Shown: positions 1-6,559 of the stretch, in pieces | How positions within the stretch are numbered: the stretch's first letter is position 1 | Layout: the number at the start of each line of letters is the position of its first letter | NCBI GenBank assembly: GCA_013696275.1 | Contig: JACCYW010000461.1 | Location: forward strand, 1 to 8,694 | Source of the DNA: Chloroflexota bacterium | Lineage (GTDB): Bacteria; Chloroflexota; Limnocylindria; Limnocylindrales; CSP1-4 | Reading direction: 5' to 3' | DNA: 8,694 nt | Program-made: the position numbers and the translations under genes | The notes under the pieces: model-generated | Databases searched by the model: none | What the model was told of the DNA's origin: nothing | What the model saw: only the letters and a program-made list of their open reading frames with translations

Positions 1-2
1 CG

Positions 3-494
3 ACGGCGGGCAACAGCGTGGGCATGATGCTTCGCTGCGACGAGCGGATGCTCATCGCCAACAATACCTTCTATGACCTGGATGAATGGATGTTCACGAT
101 CACGGCCTCAGGCGGCACGTACGGCGGCACCATCAATGGCCTGACCATCGTGAACAATGTCCTCTTCATGCGAGATGGACGGATCTACACCATCAATAGC
201 GCCATGCCAGCCTCGGTGGTCATCGATCGCAACGTGGTTTTCCGTGCCGATGGTGGCATGGTGGCATACGTTTACGGTCGCGGATCCACGGCGTCCCTGG
301 ATACGTTCAGATCCTGGACAGGCTTCGACTCGACGGGCCTCTGGACGGATCCCCTGCTCAGAGCATCCGCATCACTCGACCTGAGGCTGGCTGCGGACAG
401 CCCTGCGGTGGATCTCGGGATGCGGCTCTCCAGCATCACCGACCCATACCACGGCCAGGCGCCCGACGTGGGCCGACACGAGTACCCGGACTGA
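3..494 (+). CDS. Right-handed parallel beta-helix repeat protein, C-terminal part (5' end outside window)
   Basis: The reading frame is open to the left edge, so this is taken as the 3' end of a longer gene. A GTG at 18 is in frame but has no ribosome binding site and would start in the middle of a fold. The visible part has the rhythm of a parallel beta-helix: short beta strands with Asn-rich turns (IANNTFYD, LTIVNNVLF, VVIDRNVVF), each about one rung. It ends in a cap of the form W-x-D-P-L, LDLRLAADSPAVDLG and DVGRHEY. The same kind of cap is seen in the secreted protein at 6560-8605 (DFHLQSGSPAINTG, then DIGAFE). Such proteins are usually exported and bind or cleave polysaccharides (pectate-lyase-like, NosD/Beta_helix families). 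No catalytic residues can be assigned from this fragment, and any signal peptide would lie upstream. Fold assignment is fairly sure; enzyme activity is unknown. Confidence 0.72.
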   Translation, partial: TAGNSVGMMLRCDERMLIANNTFYDLDEWMFTITASGGTYGGTINGLTIVNNVLFMRDGRIYTINSAMPASVVIDRNVVFRADGGMVAYVYGRGSTASLDTFRSWTGFDSTGLWTDPLLRASASLDLRLAADSPAVDLGMRLSSITDPYHGQAPDVGRHEYPD

Positions 495-525
495 CAGCAG
501 CGAGCGACTGCGTACCAGCGTCGGG

Positions 526-554
526 GGATAGCGCCGCAGCGTGTTGCGCTATCC
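526..554 (+). terminator. Hairpin terminator after the beta-helix gene
   Basis: A perfect 9-bp inverted repeat, GGATAGCGC (526-534) and GCGCTATCC (546-554), encloses an 11-base loop. It begins 32 bases after the stop codon of the upstream gene. Flanking GGG (523-525) and CCC (558-560) could extend the stem past a small bulge. Only two T residues follow, so it is not a classic intrinsic terminator, but stems without a T-tract are common in high-G+C bacteria. It separates the beta-helix gene from the downstream operon. An operator or mRNA-stabilising role is the alternative. Confidence 0.5.
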
Positions 555-688
555 TTGCCCGCGCTCCAGCTGATCACCGCCGACGGCATCGCGGGGTCGC
601 GAAGTCGATGGAGGCGGATACGCGAGGGGACCGATGATGCGAGTCACGCCGAGCCCGCCAGCCTGACGTGGGCCGTGGCATCGTAGGC

Positions 689-2566
689 ATGGAGACCGCG
701 GCAGCCCCGCCCGTCGCCCAAGCCACGCCTCGCTTCACGGCTCTCGTCGCACGCCTGGGGCTGACGTGGGTGCCCGGTCTGGCACTCCAGACCGCGGGCG
801 CCTTCTTCCTCGTGTCGCTGGCGAATATGGGTGCGCGTGCCGAAGCGCCCTGGGCGGAGGGTCTCTTCTGGCTGGGGCTGGCGCTGCTATACGTGCCCGT
901 CGGGTTGGCGCTGTTGGCCGGTCGCATGACCCGATCCGAGGTCATCGGCGCCATCGTCATCCTGGGAGTGGGCATGTTCCTGTGCGAGGCAGTCACCTAT
1001 CCACTCGGTCCAGCATCCTTCGACGAGCTGCTTCACACACGCACGGCACAGGACGTGATAGAGAGTGGCCGCCTCTTCGGCTCGAATCCACTCTTGCCTG
1101 TCAGCCCGTACTACCCCGGGCTGGAGAACGTGACCACGGCGCTTCGATCGCTCTCACAACTGGATCTCTGGCCGAGCAGCATCGTGGTCCTGGGCATCGG
1201 CCGGGTCCTGTTCATGCTTTCCATCTTCCTGTTCGTAGAGGCGTTCGCTACTTCTTCGCGACTGGCCGGGCTGGCGGCACTGGTATATGCGGCCAATCCG
1301 CGCTTCCTGTACTTCGATTCCCAGTTCGCCTACGAGTCGCTCGGCCTACCGCTCGCTGCGTTCGTGCTGGCAACAGTGGCGATGAGATCGCGCCAAGGGT
1401 CCAGCCGCCTGGAGCTGCCGGCCATCGTGCTGGCGACGCTCGCCTGTGTGGTCACCCATCCTGTGACATCGGCCATGCTGGGCGCCTTCCTGGTCCTCTG
1501 GACGGTGGCGAGGCTGATCCTTGGCATCGCCCGGCGCAGGCACCGTCCATCGCCCAGCCCGGTCCTGGTGGCGCTATTCGCGGTCGGTGCGGCGGCTGCG
1601 TGGGCGTTCCTGGTGGCACCACCCGTGCTCGACTACCTCGGCCCGCCGGTGACCAGGGCGACGACACAGATCATCGAACTGGTCTCTGGCGAGGCCGATA
1701 CACGGACCATCTTCCAGTCCGCTTCCGGAGAGGTGGCACCCGCTTGGGAGCGCATCGTCGGCCTTGGATCGGTGGCCGTCCTCACTGCCTTGCTCCCGTT
1801 CGGCCTGCTCGAAGCGTGGCGCCGCTACCGTCACTCTCCGGTGGCGTGGGTGATGGCCATCGTGGCACTCGGCTATCCGCTCGCCCTGGCCGGGCGCCTC
1901 TCGCCGCTGGGCGCGGAGATCGCCGCGCGGACGCCGGAGTTCCTCTTCCTGGGAGTGGGCTTCTGTATCGCCGCGTTCCTGACTCGACGGCGCAGCCCCG
2001 AGTGGCGCTCCTGGCGGTGGTCGTTGCTGGTGGCCGGAGCGGCGACGGTCGTCCTCATCGGCGGCGTCATCGTGGGCGTCCCCCGCTGGGCCCGACTGCC
2101 CGGTCGATACCTGGTGTCGGCCGATGCCAGGTCGCTTGAGCCGAATGGCATCGCGGCGGCACGATGGGCGCGCGCCGAGCTTGGGCCCGATCACCGCATG
2201 GTCGGCGATCGCACGAACCGGGTGTTGATGGGCGTGTACGGACACCAGGAGGTGCTCCTGGCCAACAACTCGCGCGTGAACCTGTCGGCGTTCTATCGGT
2301 CCTTCGCGTTCGGCGCCCCGCAGCGCCGCCTCGTCGCTGAGCAGCGCGTCCAGTTCGCCGTCGTCGACCTGCGCTTGACGATGCTCCTTCCGACCGTCGG
2401 TTTCTACTTCCAGAAACAGGAGCTCGACGCAGGGTCACCGATCACCCCGCTCCGTGCCGCAGGCCTCGGGAAGTTCGACACCGAGCCTCTACTCGACCGG
2501 GTCTTCGACAACGGGGAGATACGGATCTATGACGTGTCCTCGCTCGGACAGCCGGTCTCACCGTGA
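689..2566 (+). CDS. Polytopic membrane glycosyltransferase, GT-C-like
   Basis: A membrane protein of 625 residues (from ATG 689). It has about 11-12 hydrophobic segments between residues 30 and 465, then an extracytoplasmic C-terminal domain of about 150 residues ending in VFDNGEIRIYDVS. The first large loop carries FDELLH (D112, E113, H116). Acidic residues in this loop are typical of GT-C enzymes, which use polyprenyl-phosphate-linked sugars on the outer face of the membrane. A THPVTS motif (256-261) and an R-x-x-EFLFLG segment late in the membrane part also resemble large uncharacterised membrane glycosyltransferases near exopolysaccharide genes. An in-frame GTG at 668 would add seven residues; neither start has a clear ribosome binding site, and the frame is closed by TGA at 635-637. 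The stop overlaps the next start as GTGA, so this is the first gene of a coupled operon. The class is inferred from topology and motifs; donor and acceptor are unknown. It could instead be a non-catalytic polymer-assembly protein. Confidence 0.7.
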   Translation: METAAAPPVAQATPRFTALVARLGLTWVPGLALQTAGAFFLVSLANMGARAEAPWAEGLFWLGLALLYVPVGLALLAGRMTRSEVIGAIVILGVGMFLCEAVTYPLGPASFDELLHTRTAQDVIESGRLFGSNPLLPVSPYYPGLENVTTALRSLSQLDLWPSSIVVLGIGRVLFMLSIFLFVEAFATSSRLAGLAALVYAANPRFLYFDSQFAYESLGLPLAAFVLATVAMRSRQGSSRLELPAIVLATLACVVTHPVTSAMLGAFLVLWTVARLILGIARRRHRPSPSPVLVALFAVGAAAAWAFLVAPPVLDYLGPPVTRATTQIIELVSGEADTRTIFQSASGEVAPAWERIVGLGSVAVLTALLPFGLLEAWRRYRHSPVAWVMAIVALGYPLALAGRLSPLGAEIAARTPEFLFLGVGFCIAAFLTRRRSPEWRSWRWSLLVAGAATVVLIGGVIVGVPRWARLPGRYLVSADARSLEPNGIAAARWARAELGPDHRMVGDRTNRVLMGVYGHQEVLLANNSRVNLSAFYRSFAFGAPQRRLVAEQRVQFAVVDLRLTMLLPTVGFYFQKQELDAGSPITPLRAAGLGKFDTEPLLDRVFDNGEIRIYDVSSLGQPVSP

Positions 2567-3279
2567 TCACCATCATCCGCCTGGCCGCGCTCGTGGCATG
2601 CGTTGGCATCGTCGTCTCGGCAGCTCCACCAGCGATCCGGGCCATCGGTGCCATCCCCCTCATCTTCGTGCTGCCCGGCTACGCCCTTTCCCTGAACGCC
2701 GTTCCGCGCTCGGCGGATATGGCCACCCGAGCGGCCTGGACCCTGGGCCTGAGCATCACCGTCAGCGTGCTCCTGCCCATCCTTGTCGGCAGCGCCGGCA
2801 TCCTCGTTTCACCTCAGATGTGGCTGGTCGGACTGGTCACGGTCACGCTGGTGGGCGAGGTGGCGGCCCGACTGCGGCCTTCCGTGCCGCAGCTGCAGCT
2901 GTCGCGGCCGCGAGCACGCGTACCCATGCGAACGGCAGCCTTCCTGGCCATCGCTGCGACCATCGCGCTGGGCGGGATCGCCGCCTCTTATGTGGACGCT
3001 GACCGGCGCGCCGTGACGACGGCGACCCAGCTATGGATGGTGCCGGGAACTGGCGGCGACGTGCGTATCGGCGTGATGCCCTACGGCTCGGGCGGCGAGC
3101 CTCTTCGCCTGGTCATCGACGATGGGTCGACGCGGCGGGAGTTCCCCATCGCGGCCACTGGCGCGACCTTCGAGACGACGTGGCCGCTGGCGGCAGACGT
3201 CACCGTGGTACAGGCGAGTCTTTATGTGGGCGACTCGTCCTCGCCTATCCGCGAGGTCTTCCACCGGGTCGATCCGTGA
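2563..3279 (+). CDS. DUF1616-like membrane protein
   Basis: A protein of 238 residues starting at GTG 2563, which overlaps the upstream stop by four bases (GTGA). Hydrophobic segments lie at about 1-22, 27-47, 57-80, 84-103 and 122-143. A soluble, probably extracytoplasmic, beta-rich domain follows to the end. The segment IGAIPLIFVLPGYALSLNAVP (29-49), followed by RAAWTLGLSITVSVLLP, matches the FLPGY and LSxGLS pattern that I recall for DUF1616 proteins. The C-terminal part, QLWMVPGTGGDVRIGV (156-171), also resembles that family's second half. DUF1616 proteins have no established function; many lie beside glycosyltransferases and polysaccharide export genes. The tight coupling to the GT-C-like gene suggests the two products act together in the membrane, perhaps as partner subunits. 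The family call rests on remembered motifs, not a search. Confidence 0.65.
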   Translation: MITIIRLAALVACVGIVVSAAPPAIRAIGAIPLIFVLPGYALSLNAVPRSADMATRAAWTLGLSITVSVLLPILVGSAGILVSPQMWLVGLVTVTLVGEVAARLRPSVPQLQLSRPRARVPMRTAAFLAIAATIALGGIAASYVDADRRAVTTATQLWMVPGTGGDVRIGVMPYGSGGEPLRLVIDDGSTRREFPIAATGATFETTWPLAADVTVVQASLYVGDSSSPIREVFHRVDP

Positions 3280-3938
3280 CGGTGGCTGGCGGCGCCGGTA
3301 GGTCGCCACATCGCATCCATATCGTCGGCGGACCAGGCAGCGGCAAGACCAGCCTGGCCACGCGCCTGGCGGCGGAGCTGGGTCTGCCGCTGATCCACCT
3401 GGATGAGATCGCCCGGGTAGGCGGCGGGACCGGACCCGCCCGCTCGATGGAAGAGCGATCCCGAGACGTGAAGGGACTGGCGGCTTCGCCGGCTTGGGTG
3501 ACCGAAGGGGTGCACCTCGGCTGGACCGACGAGCTCCTGGAGCGGGCGGAGGTCATCGTCTGGTTGGATCACGTCGGCTCGTCGGTGGCTTCGCGGCGGA
3601 TCGTCACGCGGTTCCTGCACAACGCCGTCGCAGAGATGAGGCGAAGGCGCGGCCGCGAGCGCTTTCTGAGACTGGGTGACTACGCGCGCCAGCTGAGGGA
3701 CCTGCTGACCGGCGTACGGGAGACGCGCGGCTACTACCCGAGCGGTGGCTCACGGATGGACGGACCGACCAGGTCGGAAACGCAGGCCCGCCTGGATCGT
3801 CTGGCTGGGCCTGGCCAGGAGCTGATCCATTGCCGTTCGGCGCAGGATGTCGACCGGCTGATGGCGAGATTCGCCCCGCCGACAGGGCCTATCGATAGCC
3901 CCAGCGCGCCACCAGGTCGCGATCCAGCAGTTCGCTGA
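3276..3938 (+). CDS. P-loop kinase, adenylate-kinase-like / FlaR-type
   Basis: A cytoplasmic protein of 220 residues. The start is GTG 3276, which again overlaps the preceding stop as GTGA. The open frame extends further upstream, but that part only shadows the previous gene. The N-terminus reads RIHIVGGPGSGKTSLATRLAAELGLPLIHLDEI: a Walker A motif at 18-25 (K24, T25), then the LDE stretch common in adenylate-kinase-like and 'topology modulation' P-loop proteins. VTEGV at about 75-79 and VIVWLD at about 92-97 fit the second strand/switch region and the Walker B-like strand. An arginine-rich helix (RRIVTRFLHNAVAEMRRRRGRERF) could be the phosphate-binding lid. The substrate is not predictable. 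It lacks the sequence pattern of APS kinase, so it is probably not the PAPS source for the nearby sulfotransferase. The domain seems to end at RLMARF. The last 16 residues are Pro-rich and are encoded antisense to the end of the sulfotransferase gene, so they look like an unselected tail. Confidence 0.7.
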   Translation: MTVAGGAGRSPHRIHIVGGPGSGKTSLATRLAAELGLPLIHLDEIARVGGGTGPARSMEERSRDVKGLAASPAWVTEGVHLGWTDELLERAEVIVWLDHVGSSVASRRIVTRFLHNAVAEMRRRRGRERFLRLGDYARQLRDLLTGVRETRGYYPSGGSRMDGPTRSETQARLDRLAGPGQELIHCRSAQDVDRLMARFAPPTGPIDSPSAPPGRDPAVR

Positions 3939-4821
3939 GCCGGACCACATCCTCACGCAGGTCCTGGCGCAAGAGTCGCCGGGTGGCCTCTTCCATCGGC
4001 GGTCGGGTCGACGAACGGGTCGTCAGGCGATCCATCGCGGGACCGACTCGGGAATGCAGCCGCTTCGGGATGATCGACCGGGCAAGGCGCACGAGGGCGG
4101 GCGTGAGCATCAAGCGCCGCAGTAGCGGACTGGTGCGTCGCGCACTCGCATTGACGACCGTGGCGTCGATGGGCACCGGCTCGAGGCCGAGGAAGCGGAC
4201 CACCTCCTCATACGCTCGGTGGGGATCGTGTCGGAAATCCTCGAAGATCAGGATGCAAACGTCGGAACCTCCGAAGACATCCAGGTATCGCTTGACCTGT
4301 GCGGAATAGCGACCCATCTCGCGGTACTGGAACGCCTTGATGTTGCGTGCATGGGCTGGTATCCGCCGGCCTTTCCTGCGGTCCTCTTCGGCTGCCAACG
4401 CATCCTCGAAGCGCTGCAGGTCTTCCGACCCACCGTAGATGCGCCGCTCGTGCAGGGAGTAGAGCATCTCGGCCGGATCACGCAGCATGATGATCGCCCG
4501 CGCTCGCGGGTTGGAAGCCCGGATACGCCGGGCCGCCATGGTCGAGAAGAGATACCAGGTCGACCCCTCACCGGTCAGCGATCCTGGGGGAGCTTCAGCG
4601 AACAGGTCGAGATACTCGTCGGCCGAGCGCATGAATGAGAGTGAATCGAGATAGCTACCTGAGTCCAGGTCGGTGCACATGAACCCGGGCTCCTTGCGCT
4701 CGGGCATGAAGATGCGCGGGTGGCGACCGAGATACTCGTACATGAACGTGGTCCCGGAGCGGGGCGCACCGACGATGTAGAAATCGGGATAGCGCCTTTC
4801 CACCGGCGGCTGCTCAACCAT
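3889..4821 (-). CDS. PAPS-dependent sulfotransferase
   Basis: A protein of 310 residues with the sulfotransferase fold (Sulfotransfer family, heparan-sulfate-sulfotransferase-like). It would move sulfate from PAPS to a hydroxyl or amino group, probably on a sugar. The 5'-phosphosulfate loop is GAPRSGTTF (18-26). KEP at 43-45 supplies a candidate catalytic base, E44, as in the KEPxF motif of glycan sulfotransferases. GEGSTWYL (84-91) matches the usual GExSPxY region. The 3'-phosphate site is IIMLRDPAEMLYSLH (110-124) with R114 and S122; the usual second Arg (RDPxERxxS) is Met119 here. The end, LSELLDRDLVARWGY, is the typical C-terminal helix with a conserved Trp. No signal peptide is seen, so it should act in the cytoplasm. 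ATG 4821 lies inside the end of the flippase gene (8-base overlap), so the two are co-translated. No PAPS-making genes lie in the window. The family is sure; the acceptor is unknown. Confidence 0.9.
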   Translation of the reverse strand: MVEQPPVERRYPDFYIVGAPRSGTTFMYEYLGRHPRIFMPERKEPGFMCTDLDSGSYLDSLSFMRSADEYLDLFAEAPPGSLTGEGSTWYLFSTMAARRIRASNPRARAIIMLRDPAEMLYSLHERRIYGGSEDLQRFEDALAAEEDRRKGRRIPAHARNIKAFQYREMGRYSAQVKRYLDVFGGSDVCILIFEDFRHDPHRAYEEVVRFLGLEPVPIDATVVNASARRTSPLLRRLMLTPALVRLARSIIPKRLHSRVGPAMDRLTTRSSTRPPMEEATRRLLRQDLREDVVRLSELLDRDLVARWGYR

Positions 4822-6121
4822 GCCGGGAATATAGACGCGCCGGCAGCCGGCCGAGTGCGGTCGAGTGGATGCCCAGCCGCCTGACCGCAGCGACCGCCAG
4901 GAGGATGTTCCAGGTCACGATGCTGATGGCAGCTGCCACCGCCGCCCCGACCACGCCAGCCATCGGGATGAGCACCAGGCCAAGGGCGACGTTGAGGGCG
5001 GCACCGGTGGCGATGCCGGCCGCCGCGTCGCGCTGGTGTCCGGTCATGACCAGAAGCGCGCCCACCGAACCGATGCCGGCATTGAGAAGCTGAGCCGCGC
5101 ATAGGATGACGAAAGCGGGCGCCGCCGGAGCATAGCCCGACCCGAACGCAGTGGTTAGGATGGGCTCCGAAAACAGGATGAAGATGACGCTCACGGGCAG
5201 GGCGAAGAGCAGTACCGCTCGGGCCGAGACCGTCACCAGATGCTGGAGCTCTTCGAGGCGACCAAGTGTCCACAGACGCGCCACGGTCGGCTGGAGGGTC
5301 GCGTTCACGGCACCCAGTCCGAAGGCGATGAGCATCGCGCCCCGTGAGGCCACGGAGAACAGACCGGCGTCTTCCTGGCTGCGCAAGAGGCCGGACATGA
5401 CGGTCCCGCTCTGCGCGTTGACGATCATCACCCCGCTCAAGAGGGTGAGCGACAGGGAGCTGCGGAACCAGGCTCGCGTTTCGTACGATGGCGCCACGGA
5501 GGAGGCCTCCCGGGGCCATGAGCGTCGCAGCAGCACGAGCGTCGCTCCGGTCGCGATGGCCAGGCTGGCCACGTGCAGTGCGATGGCCAGGGCAGGATCG
5601 AGGCCGGCGGGTAGCAGCGCGACCGCGCCGACGATCATGAGCAGCAGGACGGTGGGTCGCAAGGCCAGGTCCGGGGCTTGGCCGCGAACCACATGGTGCA
5701 GACCCATGATGACGCCCTGGTCGACCCGTGAGACCGCCATCAAGGGGATGGCCACCGATCCCACCAGCAGGCTGTCGCGCAGGATGGGATCACTGACCGT
5801 GACGACGGTGATGCCGACGACGCCGACGGCCACCAGTGACGAGATGGCCAACACGACGACGTTGGCCGAGATGACCAGACCCCGCATCGCGCGCCAGGAG
5901 GAGAGCGCAGCATAGGCAGCGACATCACGGATGGAGAGCCGGTCGAAGCCGAGCACGGCCGGCACTGCCAGTACCAACCCGAGCGCCACCACGAAGGCGA
6001 ACACGCCATAGCCGGAGACACCAAGGACACGGGCCAGCACCACGGTGGCCAGGAACGTCATACCCGTGTTCAGGAGGTTCAGTGCCAGGCTTCCGGCCGC
6101 GCCCCGAAGGAGCGCCGACAC
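4814..6121 (-). CDS. Wzx/MATE-type polysaccharide flippase (O-antigen/teichoic-acid export family)
   Basis: A hydrophobic protein of 435 residues (start GTG 6121) with about 12-14 membrane segments and no large soluble domain, as in Wzx/RfbX-like flippases. The N-terminus, LLRGAAGSLALNLLNTGMTFLATVVLARVLGVSGYGVFAF, has the family pattern: an amphipathic first helix, then the LARxLGxxGYGxFA turn, followed by GFDRLSIRDVAAY (family form GLDRLLVREVAAY). These proteins move polyprenyl-diphosphate-linked oligosaccharides across the cytoplasmic membrane. The frame stays open to an upstream GTG at 6265 (483 residues), but that extension is Ser/Arg/Gly-rich and unlike the family. GTG 6121 is preferred because GAAGG lies seven bases before it. 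The stop overlaps the sulfotransferase start as ATGGTTGA, suggesting that export and sulfation belong to one pathway. The substrate is unknown. Confidence 0.88.
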   Translation of the reverse strand: MSALLRGAAGSLALNLLNTGMTFLATVVLARVLGVSGYGVFAFVVALGLVLAVPAVLGFDRLSIRDVAAYAALSSWRAMRGLVISANVVVLAISSLVAVGVVGITVVTVSDPILRDSLLVGSVAIPLMAVSRVDQGVIMGLHHVVRGQAPDLALRPTVLLLMIVGAVALLPAGLDPALAIALHVASLAIATGATLVLLRRSWPREASSVAPSYETRAWFRSSLSLTLLSGVMIVNAQSGTVMSGLLRSQEDAGLFSVASRGAMLIAFGLGAVNATLQPTVARLWTLGRLEELQHLVTVSARAVLLFALPVSVIFILFSEPILTTAFGSGYAPAAPAFVILCAAQLLNAGIGSVGALLVMTGHQRDAAAGIATGAALNVALGLVLIPMAGVVGAAVAAAISIVTWNILLAVAAVRRLGIHSTALGRLPARLYSRHG

Positions 6122-6128
6122 CAGACCG

Positions 6129-6133
6129 CCTTC
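6129..6133 (-). promoter_or_regulatory. Ribosome binding site of the flippase gene
   Basis: On the minus strand GAAGG lies seven bases upstream of GTG 6121. It is the only purine-rich match near any candidate start of this gene, and it decides the start against the upstream GTG codons at 6175, 6178 and 6265. Confidence 0.5.
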
Positions 6134-6178
6134 AGTCGAGGCGGTGCTCGGCGATCCGCTCGGAGGTCCGTCCACCAC

Positions 6179-6345
6179 GCGGCAGGATACGACACGGCTA
6201 TGTACACCTGACCCTCGGCCCGACCGAGAGAGCCGCTGTGGGACGGTCGATCGCCCGCCAGGCACCCAAGCCGGACGCCTGCCCGAGTAGCCTGGACCTC
6301 ACCTGACCACATCACGCGAGGCCTGCCGCCACGGTATCCTGCCGC
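6179..6345. repeat. 12-bp inverted repeat plus 10-bp direct repeat in the divergent region
   Basis: GTATCCTGCCGC is found on the plus strand at 6334-6345 and on the minus strand at 6179-6190, exact over 12 bases. In addition CCTGCCGCCA occurs twice in direct orientation at 6322-6331 and 6338-6347, a spacing of 16 bases. Their position between divergent genes makes them candidates for a shared promoter element or regulator site. Chance similarity in G+C-rich DNA is also possible. Confidence 0.35.
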
Positions 6346-6377
6346 CAGCCATCCGGTCGGAGTGATGGTCGATCGCC
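6245..6377. repeat. Two direct copies of GGTCGATCGCC
   Basis: Identical 11-base copies lie at 6245-6255 and 6367-6377. Each is centred on the palindrome CGATCG, and the first extends to an imperfect 12-base palindrome with one mismatched pair. They lie between the divergent genes and could be operator half-sites, but no regulator gene is present in the window. Confidence 0.3.
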
Positions 6378-6545
6378 GCGTCGCCGTGGCGCGGTGACTT
6401 CGCAGGGACCAGCCGTGGGCCCGTTCGTACCGACCGGCTGCGCCCTGAGGTGCCCGTGCGTCCGGATCGCTAAGCGGTCGGGACTTCCTCAGGACATCGT
6501 GTATGGCCGCGCATGCCCTGACCGGCGTCCAGCGGCGGGATCTCT

Positions 6546-6553
6546 GGGAGGAG
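6546..6553 (+). promoter_or_regulatory. Strong ribosome binding site deciding the start of the secreted beta-helix gene
   Basis: GGGAGGAG is the best Shine-Dalgarno sequence in the window. Its GGAGG core (6547-6551) is two bases from ATG 6554, too close for good initiation, but eight bases from the in-frame TTG 6560, a normal spacing. The far upstream ATG 6503 has no such site. Confidence 0.6.
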
Positions 6554-6559
6554 ATGGAC

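Larger units (their letters stand above)
6122..6559. other. Divergent intergenic region between flippase and beta-helix genes
   Basis: About 430 bases without a supported gene lie between two divergently transcribed units, so promoters for both should lie here. No pair of -35/-10 boxes with proper spacing is convincing on either strand. The element TATCCTGCCGC occurs once in each direction (minus strand within 6179-6190, plus strand within 6334-6345), with TATCCT as a possible weak -10 box. An 11-base direct repeat, GGTCGATCGCC, occurs at 6245-6255 and 6367-6377. A 5-bp hairpin (CTCGG at 6214-6218, CCGAG at 6224-6228) is probably incidental. Open frames crossing the region have no family-like content. 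Confidence 0.4.

Noticed and set aside
766..2139. Open frame of 457 codons on the plus strand inside the GT-C-like gene
   Set aside because: It is Arg/Gly/Pro-rich with no family-like motifs or membrane segments, typical of a +2 shadow frame in G+C-rich DNA; the overlapping frame has clear membrane-protein character.
1574..2245. Minus-strand open frame of 223 codons antisense to the GT-C-like gene
   Set aside because: Its composition is rich in Arg, His, Gln and Asp without a recognisable fold; it mirrors the codon pattern of the sense gene.
3033..3275. Upstream extension of the kinase frame
   Set aside because: It overlaps the DUF1616-like gene, is Arg/Gly-rich, and the GTGA junction at 3276 gives a natural start 17 residues before Walker A.
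3276..3938. Kinase as APS kinase supplying PAPS to the sulfotransferase
   Set aside because: The P-loop and following sequence (GGPGSGKTS ... HLDEI) do not match the GLSGAGKST pattern and downstream motifs of APS kinase.
4575..5519. Minus-strand open frame of 314 codons spanning the flippase and sulfotransferase
   Set aside because: It is a shifted frame of two well-supported genes and its product is a low-complexity Arg/Gly/His/Pro sequence.
5151..5915. Plus-strand open frame of 254 codons antisense to the flippase
   Set aside because: The product is Ser/Thr/Arg-rich with no motif; the flippase on the other strand has strong family features.
6122..6265. 48-residue N-terminal extension of the flippase
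   Set aside because: The added residues are Ser/Arg/Gly-rich without resemblance to flippase N-termini, and GAAGG precedes GTG 6121 at proper spacing.
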